From Whitmania pigra (taxonomy: Eukaryota > Annelida > Clitellata > Hirudinida > Haemopidae): a stretch of 64,000 nucleotides of DNA. Positions 53,761 through 64,000 of the stretch are shown here, piece by piece. The DNA lies in the NCBI GenBank assembly GCA_021613335.1, contig JAJTWR010000143.1:140764-204763 (forward strand), given 5' to 3'. Both the position numbers and the translations under genes were made by a program. Positions within the stretch are counted from its first letter, which is position 1. Every line of letters starts with the position of its first letter. Below the pieces are notes generated by a model. The model saw nothing but the letters and a program-made list of their open reading frames with translations. It had not been told where the DNA came from and did no database searches.

Positions 53761-55089
53761 GTGAATTGCTAAACGGGAAAAAGACGAGGAAAATTAGTTG
53801 CACTTTTGGCTTCGGTGCATCAAATAACCAAAAGTCTGCAAAACAAACAGAACAAGAAGGAATGGCCAGTAACTTAATTTAAGTAACAAAAACACGTAAT
53901 TTAAATTAAAATTGTAATTTGTAACGAAATAAAGTGGTTTTTTGGGTAATTTGTAATTTATGTAATTTGCTTACTTGTGTAATTTTGTATTTTCTAATTA
54001 CAATTATTATTAAAATTTACATTAAAATAAAAATTCAAATTGGCCTCTTGAACACTTGCGATCTAATTGTAACAATGTTATGAACATTAGCTTTGTCTGT
54101 TTTTGATAAAATCAGCGTGTTAACTGTATCTTAATGCGTTATCGCTTACAGTTTCTAACTTAGACATTGCTAGACATTTACTAAAACATGGTGTTCCGAC
54201 CAATTTGTAAATTGTATTTGGTATCTAAATAACAGTTGTTTAAGCAATTTGTAATTGATAACTAAATTACATGTTATTGTTTCAAAGTATGTGGCAGCCA
54301 ATAAAGTTTCTATTCCGTTTTAAGGAGTTGAATTATTCTTTCAAAGACTCAACATTTTTATTTTCTAATATTTCTTTTAAGACTTTGTCAAGAAAATTGT
54401 ATGATATTATTTTATGATCCAATAATGAGATTGTTAATTATTTTAGAATAACAATCATTTGTTATTAAAAACGGTTAATTGACGTTTAATTTGTATAACA
54501 TGTTTGATAATTGGATAAAATATAATTTTTTTCATAATTTCTCACCTTCGTTTTTTTTCCCTGAGTGTGAAGCACACATATTTTCATCAAGATTCCTGAT
54601 GTCTTTTGACACATATACTATGAAGTGAGTCATGTATTTATGTAAATCTGAAATTTATCAAAGATTATTTAAATTTATCATTGAATAATTTGGTGGTTCA
54701 ACTGCAATGAGATAAAATCAATACATAAAATAACTATCAGTTAATGAAAATATTTGTCGGCAAACCTTCTGATCCAGAGTTGTAATTTATGATGATTTTC
54801 TCAACATTATAATCTTTATCGAGTTTCACACTCCACCATGCCAGTTCAAGTTTAGTGCTTTCAGAGATTGCACATGAATTTATGTCTCCATCAATTGCCA
54901 GATGTGAATATTTTTCAGAAATTGTTTTACCTTGGGATGTTGCATCTTTTACGGAATACCTGACTGTGATTGCTCAACTTAAATCATTTCCGTCGTTGAA
55001 AAATTGGAAATGCGTTACCTTGAAGCAACGATATCCCTTTGATTATGATTATCAGAGCAAATATAACTCTGGTATTCATGTGCAATGTT

Positions 55090-55884
55090 CTTTCTAAAAT
55101 TGAAACAAAAATTTATTTGGATTCTTAACTGCACTTGATCTGTTGATCTTTCAAAATCTGTTTAATAAACAGATAGCTTGATCTATTTGCAGCCCTAATT
55201 TATCTACAAAATATGAAATGCACTCAATTGACTATCAGCTGCTTATATTATTAATTTGATAAGTTATCGAATGACATTTAATTTCGTATTTGTTAATTTT
55301 GTTACAACCAATTTGAATTTGTATTTAACAGTTATTGAGAGTGCTCTATGTATCCGGTTAGTATAGTTCCACTATCCATATGGTCTATCCATCCAGTCCA
55401 GGCTGGGTTTCGACACATAATGACTTTTCTTTCGCCTGTTACAGGAACGCATTCGGTTAACTTGCACTCTTTAACTCAATGTACATATCTCACACTGTGA
55501 CCACGACATCCTCATCTGAAATTTGAAGCATGTGTTTTTTATATTCTGAAAACATGTTATAAATAAATAAAAAATAATAAGTTATCGGTAATTATTTTTT
55601 TAAATTTGCATAGTGCAAACAAAATCAATTTTATGATTAAAGTTACGGTATGCAAACATTGGAAAAATAAAAAAAAAGCCTTAGACTGCTTCAACAAATA
55701 AATCAACGAACTATTTGAGAAAACCACGAGTTTTTCAAGATAAATCATTTATTATTGATCTAATAATTACAATAAAGGGATATTTGCTTAGGGTTAAGGT
55801 TACAAAGTTTCTTTATGTAGAATTTATAGGTTTTAGTTCTTAATTGGCAATATGTTATAAATGTTGAAGTACTAAATGCTAGTG
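55090..55884. other. Upstream flank of gene 2'
   Basis: Right-arm homologue of 10020-10675, including the copy of the possible orphan exon (about 55360-55530) and a 150-bp AT-rich insertion near 55640-55780. Nothing else is recognised. Confidence 0.5.
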
Positions 55885-55885
55885 G

Positions 55886-56368
55886 CAGAATCCTCAAGGT
55901 GGTATCTCTGTATGAAGCTCAAAAGTTGAAAGGGTTTTATCGATTTTATCGTTTCCCGAAGCTTCTACAAATACTTCAATCTTTTCCTTTTGGTAAAGAA
56001 CTTTTTATTTCTCTATGGCTGACAATTAATTATAATTACCATCAAACAGGTCTCTCACATTATCTAATCAGATTAGAGTGTAGCGCGCGAATGCGTTTAG
56101 ATATTAGATTATTTCTTTGGTTTAATTATTGTTTTTATTCTATTGTAGCACATATTATCATTATTAGTTTAACAACTATTTGATTAAACGTTTTGTTGGC
56201 GTGATATAAAACCGTACTGACATGTATTCACGAATTCTGATTCGACGAGACTTTGATATGAATTGTTAAATAATAATAATTTAGTCCGGTTTATAAAAAT
56301 GGTATATCGAGAAGATAGGATGCGGTTGCTGCGTTTGAACTAGATATGATTTTTATTGTATTTTAATA
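55886..56368. other. Unique sequence outside the right arm
   Basis: A 94-residue open frame (55899-56183) has no recognised motif and no splice context. I treat it as non-coding. No repeat partner was found in the window. Confidence 0.4.
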
Positions 56369-56450
56369 ACCCGGGAGTCCGCAAATTAGCAGGTTAACTA
56401 ATGAGTTTATTAGAGCAAGTATTTAGTTAACAGAATTGTATCTAATTGTA
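56369..56450 (-). mobile_element. Gypsy LTR end fragment
   Basis: AATAACCCGGGAGTCCGCAA through AGTTAACAGAATTG is the complement of the LTR 3' end. Only about 80 bp remains. Confidence 0.65.
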
Positions 56451-56763
56451 CCTAACAACAAATGTTTAACAACCTTCAAAATGTTCGATAAGAAACCAAA
56501 TGATTGACTTAGTGATGACGATTTGTATCACATCGTCAACAAATTGCAATATAAAGATGAATGACAAATTTCAAATGACAAATAATGAGGAATGTTGAAA
56601 TAGATCATTTTTGTGAATATTTTTTTGCAAAACTATTCATCTAGGAATATGTAAAATTCATGACAAATTTACAAGCAAAATATTTTTCAAAATATTTTTC
56701 AGATCTCAAAATGAGAGGACGCCAATATAATCAAACTCGGAATAATAATTACTATTGTAACTA

Positions 56764-57351
56764 CAGTGGAACCCACTTATCTTGACCTCGATTAACTTGC
56801 CAACCCTATTAAGTCGACGCTTTTGAAGTGAAACCGCCAAATTCCCTCTTTATCTTATAATTTTCTCATCGGTTATGTCGATGCTTTTATGTCGCTGAAA
56901 CATAATATCTCGAGCGCAAAAGAAGTAAAAATTTTCCACTTTAAATTTTTTTGAAACCGCCAAATTCCCTCTTTATCTTTTAATTTAAGTAAGAAAAAAT
57001 CTGTAGAGGTGGAACAACAACAGAAAAAAAAATCGTGGACGAATATAGAGCTTATCCGGATGTACCTAGGCTCACGGCCATTCAGATTTTTTATCTCCCA
57101 CCTAAAACAATAAGTAAGCTTTTATAAGCCTTTTGTTGCTTTTAGCAAACACGTATGTACTGTTACCAAAAATCTAGTATCAATTGCTGTTCTGTTAAAA
57201 ACCTGTGTATGTGTATGTACATTCTTATTTATTAACGCACATTATGCAAGCAATATACATTCGCCATGTTGATTTTCGCTTATCTCGATCACAAGTCATC
57301 TAGACACATTATGGCAAACCCCTAGGCCGGTGTTACATCCGGGTTCGACTG
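56764..57351. mobile_element. Pogo/Tigger-like MITE with TA duplication
   Basis: Begins CAGTGGAACCCACTTATC at 56764 and ends CCGGGTTCGACTG at 57351, flanked by TA on both sides (56762-56763, 57352-57353). The CAGT-start termini with TTATCTTGACCTCGATTAACTT are of the Tigger type. At 588 bp with no transposase frame it is non-autonomous. It also contains an internal repeat of GAAACCGCCAAATTCCCTCT (56820s and 56950s). Confidence 0.78.
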
Positions 57352-57985
57352 TACTAATAATTTAGAACATTGATAATGTGTCACGACAACAAATGACATT
57401 TGCTAAGAGGTTAGTAAATATTTGAGAAATATTCCACTCTCGTGTTGTTGAGGTTATGTAACCAACTCATAATATCGAAATTGTTTTTTTGCAATTTTCA
57501 TAGCTATTTGAAAACAAATAATTATCAAGGAAAGAAGTAATTTAATACTTAAGTTTAATTTTATAAAGTTATCCATGTTTTTAATAAATTCTCATAGCAT
57601 GCCTTCATTAAATAGAACAAAACTGATTATGTAAATTTTAAAATAAACATAAAGTTAAAGTAAAATTGATAAGTATATTTAAAAAAAAACACAGCTAATG
57701 GAGAAATAATTTCTAAATAAAATAATGCTTGACACGACCATACATAAGAAATTAATTCAAGTATTTTTAGGTGATTTAATCAAATCTAGCCACTTTGTAA
57801 TTATATATTAACATGGCATTGGTCGATATGAAAATGAAATTGAGTGTTTGATTGCTATTCATTAATGATGAATTTATTAATAGGTAGATATCAGGTTATT
57901 ACACTACTAACAATTTTTTATTTTATTCATAAGCATTTGCCATCAAATTTCTAAACAAAATGTAATTAAAATAATTTCTACAGCA
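57352..57985. other. AT-rich sequence
   Basis: No gene, RNA or repeat recognised between the MITE and the inverted gene-3 fragments. Confidence 0.45.
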
Positions 57986-58085
57986 ATATTTAACAATAAA
58001 ATAATTACCGAATGATTTGCAATTAACCTTTTAAATGTATTTGTATGGAGTTTAGAAAGTAATCCACTCTTGTAAATAATAATGC
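57986..58085 (-). pseudogene. Inverted 3'-end fragment of gene 3
   Basis: Reverse complement of about 37572-37665: the last codons of the protease exon of gene 3 (TRVDYFLNF region, with a diverged tail) and its 3' flank with ATTCGGTAATTATTTTATTG. It shows that part of gene 3 was also copied in the opposite orientation. Confidence 0.7.
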
Positions 58086-58112
58086 CGCAAAATTATTAAT
58101 GACGAAAAATCA

Positions 58113-58240
58113 CTAACTGAAATTTAGCTCGTCACTACCATCAGGGCAGTGCTTGATATTGTCACAAATCTGATGTTTCGGAATGCATCTTGATAGAATT
58201 TTACACTTTAATTCATCTTCATGGCATGCTTTCAAGTTAT
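58113..58240 (-). pseudogene. Inverted LDLa exon related to gene 3
   Basis: On the minus strand it reads CHEDELKCKILSRCIPKHQI, then CDNIKHCPDGSDELN followed by Phe where gene 3 has the last Cys. The canonical GSDE calcium-binding motif is intact here, whereas gene 3 has GCDE. The loss of the final Cys, and the lack of adjoining exons except 57986-58085, mark it as a fragment. A solo LTR follows directly. Confidence 0.75.
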
Positions 58241-58248
58241 AAAAATAT

Positions 58249-58506
58249 TGAAATAACCCTGGAGTCCGCAAATAAGTAAGTTAACTAATAAGTTTATTAG
58301 AGCAGGTATTCAGTTAACGGAACTGAATTGTAGAAGTTAAGTGCTGAAGGAATGAGGTACTTAAGGATGCAAAAGGATATTTGGACTTCTGAATTACCTC
58401 ACTCTTTTCGTTGTGTTATAATGTTTTGACCACCCACAAAAAGATACTGAATATAATTCTATAAAATAATTAATTATAAACTTAATTATGCGCCACGTTT
58501 ACAACA
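58249..58506 (-). mobile_element. Solo gypsy LTR with ATAT duplication
   Basis: Starts TGAAATAACCCTGGAGTCC (58249) and ends near CACGTTTACAACA (58506), i.e. an inverted LTR of about 258 bp. ATAT flanks both sides (58245-58248, 58507-58510). It lies exactly between the inverted gene-3 fragments and the start of duplication copy B. Confidence 0.8.
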
Positions 58507-59164
58507 ATATTTATCAAGCGTTTCGTTATTATACTCCGAATAGAAGGCAGCAATTATGATTTATTTATTTTAGTTAAAAAGGAAACGTAATTTTAAAATA
58601 AAAATTATTCCGTGTAAAATAAGTAATAGTCAATAAGTGTTATTTAATAATAAGCATTAAGTGTTAAATAGTATTAGAGAATAAGAATAAATAATCAGCT
58701 TTTGTGATTCCTGTAATAAAAATTATTAACTGGACATGAATAGACCTCATGCTCAGCGGCGAAATCCTCAAAAAAACAAAAAAAAAGGCATTAATCGATG
58801 AAATCCCACTAATATTTAAATTTTACTGCTAAATTTTACAGTATATTAATTAAATACAATTTTGTGAATGATATAAAGGATATTTGAGTTAAAATTCGGC
58901 AGTTTTTGATTAGATAACAGCGTAAATTGTGTGATTCTTGAACCTGGGCCAAGTTTATGCAACGCATAACGCATTTACAAATGTAGGACTACTAATGATT
59001 GCAATAATTTTATCATTATTGAACTTACTAATTTTAAAAAGATAAACGTTATCAGAATGCCATTTGTTAATTGATTTGTTGCTGTCTGATTGAACTTACT
59101 AATTTTAAAAAGATAAACGTTATCAGAATGCCATTTGTTAATTGATTTGTTGCTGTCTGATTGT

Positions 59165-59285
59165 TTAGGTAGAGTTATAGAATTAAAACGCAGAGAACCA
59201 AAACCAAGAGGTAAGTACGTAACAATACAAAAGTTCGGCGGAAACACTCCAACTTTATGGTATATGTGAAATTGAAGTATACTTG
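59165..59285 (+). pseudogene. Orphan FTP C-terminal exon, copy B
   Basis: Reads RVIELKRREPKPRGKYVTIQ and KFGGNTP, then loses the frame through a short deletion compared with 28645-28770. It is a remnant. Confidence 0.65.
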
Positions 59286-60787
59286 AATAAATTAAACAAA
59301 ATAAAACAGTTTTCAGCATCAGCTTTACATTTTTACTTTTTTACAGCTTTACTCGTAATTAAACTTAAAATATTATGGAATCAAGCCCGGAGGAAATTAA
59401 TATTAGTAAATTAAAATCTGAAAATCAATCATTTGTATTATTATCCATAAAGATATATCTAAATGTATATATTTACGGTACATAAATATTAACTGCCCGA
59501 CATAATGCATCGGACGAATTGAAAGACTGAATTGAAATTAACTCGAATCATGCGTTGAATCATCATCGAATCGTTGCAATTAATAATTTTGTAAAAAAAT
59601 GAATCTCACCATAGTTTATATTATAGGTGCAATTTTATTAAATTTTGTTATATTTTACCAAGGTAAGGTGCCATTTATTTCATGTTACGAATGCAGAATA
59701 CAGCTTAGTTGGAAATATGAGCACTTTGGAATATATTTGTAAAGATTTTTGTTGGCAATGATGTTTTGCCACAAAATTGGAAAGACGATACTTCGTTTAA
59801 TCCTGATATCATCTTGTAAACAAAAAATTATACAAAGCAGCAATGACACTCAAAAGCACTTAAAGGTATCATTGCTCTTGGACAGCATCTGCATAAACTG
59901 TACAATTAAAAATATATAATTATAATAGTAGATGTAAAGATGAACGGTGTGAAGATGATCACAGGAATAAATTAATATTGTGTGGTATTGATTAGATATA
60001 ATTTATGTAAATGATTGAATATGAAGTTTGAGATGGATTACTTAATGTCCATCAATGTGCTAGAATTAATCTGAATCATTGAATTAAAAGTTACTTTAAA
60101 TTTATTCTCAATGGATCAAAAGGAATGCTATACGTATTGCGCAACTTGTGGGAATGTCAATCACATATATGTTCAAAATCTCCATTAAAGAAATTTTTTT
60201 TCAATTTACTAGCAAGGCATATCCTTAAGGGAACAAGTCAAAGTAAGATAATTTCTGACGGTAAGCCCGAGTTTGCAATGGATAAAGATATTAACACCTG
60301 TTCAGTTGCTGGGGCCAATTTGCCAATAGATGAAGAGGCCTGGTGGAGAGTTGAATTGCTTAGGCAATATAGAATAACCGATGTTAATATAACCAATACT
60401 CCTGGAACCTCATGTTTGTATTAATTTTTTAACTTAGGAATAATTATTTTAATTGTAAAACATAATGCAATAATACATTGTCTGGTCAATTTAATCATGG
60501 TAATTGTAACTTGTGCCTCTCTAGTCATGGAAAGTTAATTGAAAATAAGGTCTTCTAGGTTATTCAAAAAATTTTGAAAGACATATTTTGTTTTCAAATC
60601 CTTTTTAAACCATAATTTACTTAAATGATTATCCATTCACTATGAACTGTAATAGTTACAGTAACCTTTTGCCTTCACCTCCAGGTGCTGGAGTTGGACA
60701 AGATCTACTTGTATTATGCGAAGTAATAATTCATGTTCAAAATGAGGAAGGTAAGCCAAATAAAAAGTCTTGAGTTTGCGGCCAAGA

Positions 60788-62568
60788 CACCCCATATTTT
60801 TGTAATAACTCGTTAAATATAAGTTCAATATTACTTATTTTTTATATAATATCTCTTTATTGTAGACAAAATACCCTGCAAAATTTCAAGAAAATTTAAC
60901 AAGTAGATCTTGTAAAATATGTAAAATAGCATTTTTGGTCCGTTTAAAAACGTTGAGGACATCCTTACTTATATCCAATAAAACTTGGAATTTTTCATAG
61001 TTAAGCAACCAAATGCAATTTATGCAAATATCATCGATATATTAACCCAAAAAGTGTTAAAAATTAATTTGAATATTATAAAATAACTAATTTATAAATG
61101 ACTATTTTATAAATGGCTGAGGGACAAATGTTATCTGCCAAGGAGAAATGGCAGATTGAGTCCTACAGACAAGCAAATTATTTGATCAGAGAAATTGCCA
61201 ACAAGCTTAATCAATCCAAGACAGTCGTCTGAAACTACTCAAAAGCCCGTGAACAATATGAAGCACAACATGATGATAGAAGACCCAAGAAACTGACGAT
61301 TCGTCAGCAGAGATTCTTGGTAAGAAAGGCTTCTTCAGGTACATTTTCAGCAAACCAAATTATAAATGAACTTGATTTAAGAATTTGTAAAGGTACAGTG
61401 TTAAATTATTTAAGATCTAGTGGTTTATAACATAAAAAAAAAGATTAAAGATTCCAGCTCTTAAAAACCATTACAAGTTGGCAAGAGTGGAATTAGCCAA
61501 AACCATGCTCTCCAACACAACTGATGATATTAAATTGATGATACTAAATTGATGATATTAAAATGATGATATTAAATTGATGATATTAAAATGATGATAT
61601 AAAAATGATGATATTAAATTGATGATAATAAATTCATGATATTAAAATGATGATATTAAATTGATGATATTAAATTGATGATACTAAATTGATGATATTA
61701 AAATGATGATAATTAATTGATGATACTAAATTGATGATATTAAAATGATGATATTAAATTGATGATATTAAATTGATGATATTAAATTGATGATATTAAA
61801 TTGATGATATTAAATTGATGATACTAAATTAATGATACTAAATTGATGATATTAAATTGATGATACGAAAATGATGATATTAATTTGATGATATTAAAGA
61901 TATTAAATTGATGATATTAAATTGATGATATTAAAATTATGATATTAAATTGATGATACTAAATTGATGAAACTAAATTAATGATATTAAAATGATGATA
62001 TTAGATAAGTTAGATATTCAGATAAAAAGAAATCTAACCTGGATGGACCTGATGGTCATCAGTTCTACTGGCATGACCTCAGATTTAGAAAAAGAAGCAT
62101 TTTTTAGTCGAAAACATGGAACAGGATCGATAATAATTTAATGAGGAATTTGCAGTGAAGTTGACTAAATTAGCAGTTTCACTCAGAATCTGACCTAGAA
62201 AACGCTAGTAGGAATGACTGGAAAGAGCTGAACAGAAAATTTGTAAATACTCTAGTAAAATTAATGGGTAACAGATGTTTTAAAATTAATGAAAATGAAG
62301 AAAACTTTATTTCTTATTAAACTTTTTTCTTGTTTTTTCACGAGTCATTTTTAGATGATTTTTGAAAATGGCTTTCATGGTTATTGGACACCCAAAAATC
62401 ACGTTTTTGGAATTTTAAAATTAAGGCATGAACATATTTTGACGAAACTTTAAGAGATAATCCCAAATATGTAAATACATAATATTTTAAAATTTCCCCA
62501 AAATTAAGTTTTTCTTTATCGAGATATCACGAAATAATTGGGTGTCCTCATGGTTTCCGTCCTGACTG
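60788..62568 (+). mobile_element. Tc3-like element, copy B, with internal minisatellite
   Basis: Equivalent to the old Tc3 of 31143-34032 without the nested insertion. It has the start of a decayed transposase near 61113 (SAKEKWQIESYRQANYLIRE) and ends GGTTTCCGTCCTGACTG at 62568. A block of the transposase (about 40 bp in copy A) is replaced by a 490-bp minisatellite. Confidence 0.85.
61517..62010. repeat. ATGATATTAAATTG minisatellite
   Basis: About 35 tandem units of 14-15 bp (ATGATATTAAATTG with A/T, C/T variants and occasional shortened units). It is absent from the equivalent place in copy A (about 33456-33490), so it expanded after the duplication or was lost from copy A. Confidence 0.92.
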
Positions 62569-64000
62569 TAGATAAACACATTTTTGATGCGCTTTAAAAT
62601 ACGGTAATGTGACAAAATTTCTGTAAGAAAAAAACAAAACAATACAGCTCCAATTAAAAGGATAAATTAAACTAAATTTTAAACGAGTTAATTGCATTTC
62701 ATGACTTCAGGAATTGTTTTGTTGAATAAGCCAACTTATCAAAGCGGAGTGTTATTCCATGAAACGTCAACTTTTGCAGTTGATGGAAATTACGATACAT
62801 GCACACAAGTTTATGCAGGAAAGGGTAAGCTTGCATGGTGGCGCTTGGTACTAAGCGACCTGTATGATATCGACTTTGTCCGTATAATCTTCAAAGCTAA
62901 TTCATCCGGTTAGTACCCAGTTCTTTAAAAACTGCATTTCATACAAAATCCTCATTCCTACAAAACATACAACTGATTGCTTTTAATAATACAAAATAGT
63001 GTGTTCAATTTTGTAAATTATTTAATATTTGTGCTTGTGTTTACCTTATTTTCACTAGATGCTCTAACCTTAAACAATCTGTCAATTTATATTTCAAACG
63101 ACGATGAAGATGCTCATCAACAACGATGTTCTTCATCTTCTTCAATAACACTTCAAAATATAAGAGGTAAAATCTGAATTTTTTTAAAATCCAAATATCA
63201 ATTTACAAATTAATTTTATTTATTAATATTAATATATTATTAATATCAGAATTATAATTTACTAGATGTTAGCACGCATCCAAACAAATTTTATTCATTC
63301 AACTTAAATTTTGAGAAAAGTTTGATAAAGATGAATAGTTGATATAGTTAATGAGAAATGAAATTTATTTCACGTTAACAAATTAAAATGTTTATGCAGA
63401 CGGATTTGTAGACTTGTATTGCGGCAAAGTACTATCAGGTAGATATGTAACTATTACAAAGTCTCCAGGTTACTATATGACCTACATGGTTTTATGCGAA
63501 GTCGTGGTTCATGGACTTGGGACAACAAATAAAAGTGACGCTTTAAAATCAAATTCATTTAAATAATACTTATTGCTAGTTTAAACACTCAACTTAGCTC
63601 ATTAGCGGTAGAACATATTTGCATTTATTTTTAACGAAATTCCAATTTCAATAGCAAATTATAAAGCCAACGCCTTATCCACTTAGAACGTTGATATCCG
63701 AGTTCAAATCCTATACGCTCGCAAGAGTTTTGATAATTAAATAATAATAATATAATATTTTTATAACTTGAAAGCATGCCATGAAGATGAACTAAAGTGT
63801 AAAATTCTATCAAGATGCATTCCGAAACATCAGATTTGTGACAAGATCAAGCACTGCCCTGATGGTTGTGATGAGCTAAATTGCAGTTAGTAATTTATCG
63901 TCATTATTAATTTTTTGGCATTATTAACTTTGAAACTTTTAACTTCAACTTTTTTTTTAGCTTGTGATCAAAACGAATACCAATGCGAAGGAGCAAGTTG

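Larger units (their letters stand above)
51076..54275 (+). mobile_element. Ty3/gypsy-bearing insertion unique to the right arm
   Basis: Left-arm homology stops at about 51070 and resumes at about 54275; 66 bp of left sequence (about 11420-11485) is missing here. The insert contains gypsy pol on the + strand: a zinc-knuckle-like start near 51110-51190, RT at 51725-52175, a second gypsy fragment with an LTR (52195-52745), RNase H at 52750-53090 and integrase at 53125-53760. An AT-rich tail runs from 53880 to 54275 with TAATTTGTAATT repeats. No LTRs bound the whole insert. Confidence 0.75.
41955..55079 (-). pseudogene. Gene 2': mirror copy of gene 2 with a 4-bp frameshift
   Basis: Exons from 5' to 3' on the minus strand: 55019-55079, 54766-54963, 54546-54647, 50843-50974, 50510-50701, 50308-50415, 50014-50157, 49726-49842, 49387-49500, 49146-49259, 48950-49073, 48735-48859, 48612-48664, 48283-48466, 42658-42908, 42412-42590, 41955-42137. 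Sixteen exons equal gene 2 in length. The second SRCR exon is 125 bp instead of 129 because of a 4-bp deletion near 48788 (AGATTGAAGGAGG versus AGATTGAAATATGGAGG). This shifts the frame before the protease domain. The signal peptide, both FTPs and three LDLa repeats remain open. Protease residues: Val57 and Asp195 (GDDGSP), with Arg at 192 where genes 1 and 2 have Trp. Intron 3 carries the gypsy insertion. Unless the deletion is an assembly error, the product ends in the SRCR region. Confidence 0.78.
41508..55885 (-). repeat. Right arm of giant inverted repeat (14.4 kb with insertion)
   Basis: Reverse complement of 10020-21495. Coordinate sums are 62576 through the middle, about 63030 inward of the 470-bp deletion near 43200, and about 65700-65760 outward of the 3.2-kb insertion (about 51076-54275). 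An extra 150 bp lies near 55640-55780. It contains gene 2' with all 17 exons. Homology ends near 55885 and 41508. Confidence 0.93.
58513..64000 (+). repeat. Direct segmental duplication, copy B (cut by window end)
   Basis: Same orientation as 28125-35464. Differences: a small local tandem duplication near 59035-59160, loss of about 960 bp corresponding to 30070-31033, no nested Tc3, and a minisatellite inside the remaining Tc3. Copy B starts within 7 bp of a solo LTR. Confidence 0.93.
59599..64000 (+). pseudogene. Gene 3': broken duplicate of gene 3 (5' part)
   Basis: Exons present: signal peptide 59599-59662 (MNLTIVYIIGAILLNFVIFY), FTP1 first exon 60213-60413, FTP2 exons 62711-62908, 63059-63166 and 63400-63534, LDLa1 63775-63885, and the start of LDLa2 at 63961 cut by the window end. 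The second FTP1 exon and the first half of the third (equivalents of 30477-30581 and 30983-31033) are deleted; only the end (GAGVGQDLLVLCEV) remains near 60690. FTP1 can therefore not fold as in gene 3, although skipping from 60413 is possible. The protease part lies outside the window. Confidence 0.72.

Noticed and set aside
55899..56183. 94-residue ORF outside the right arm
   Set aside because: No motif, no splice context and ordinary AT-rich composition; an open frame of this length can occur by chance.

Overview
The window is from a eukaryotic, intron-rich, AT-rich animal genome. The host genes are split by GT-AG introns, and their exons encode metazoan extracellular modules: signal peptide, F5/8C-like fucolectin/tachylectin (FTP) domains, LDL-receptor class A (LDLa) repeats, a scavenger-receptor cysteine-rich (SRCR) region and a chymotrypsin-fold (S1) serine-protease domain. 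The transposons (Tc3-like mariner, GTF2IRD2/ZBED-like hAT, pogo/Tigger, Harbinger-like MITE, R2/R4-like non-LTR, Ty3/gypsy) fit an invertebrate. I cannot name the phylum from sequence alone.

The host content is one gene family, FTP-FTP-LDLa(2-3)-SRCR-S1 protease, in several copies and states of decay. Gene 1 (+, 1-7317) is the 3' part of a copy. Gene 2 (+, 10680-21077) is a complete 17-exon model of about 794 residues. Gene 2' (-, 55079-41955) is its mirror copy on the other arm of a very large inverted repeat. Gene 3 (+, 29109-37631) lies in the spacer and has two in-frame stops. Gene 3' (+, 59599 to the window end) is a direct duplicate of gene 3. Orphan protease terminal exons lie at 24405-24590 (+) and 40925-41080 (-). 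Orphan FTP and LDLa exons lie near 28645, 59165 and 58118. None of these S1 domains keeps a complete His-Asp-Ser triad: His57 is Glu or Val in genes 1 and 2, and Ser195 is Asp, Gly or Thr in every copy except gene 1. The usual Arg/Lys before the activation site is Tyr. The intact copies therefore look like secreted, lectin-like, catalytically dead protease homologues. By analogy with arthropod serine-protease homologues they may act in recognition or as cofactors; that role is inference.

Architecture: an inverted repeat (left arm about 10.02-21.50 kb, right arm about 41.51-55.88 kb, spacer 20 kb) is overlaid by a direct duplication (28.13 kb onward, repeated at 58.51 kb to the window end). 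Much of the inverted repeat is collinear base for base, with left plus right coordinates summing to 62576 from about 14.1 to 18.4 kb. A 3.2-kb gypsy-bearing segment is unique to the right arm, and a 470-bp segment is present only in the left.

The rest is mostly transposons and microsatellites, many nested inside introns of the family. Several have readable target-site duplications: hAT at 1163-2103, hAT at 24677-27522 with another hAT nested in it, a hAT-like element at 7964-9411, Tc3 at 38607-40192, a pogo MITE at 56764-57351 and a solo LTR at 58249-58506. Exon boundaries were derived by hand from splice consensus and reading phase; a few could be off by a base or more.
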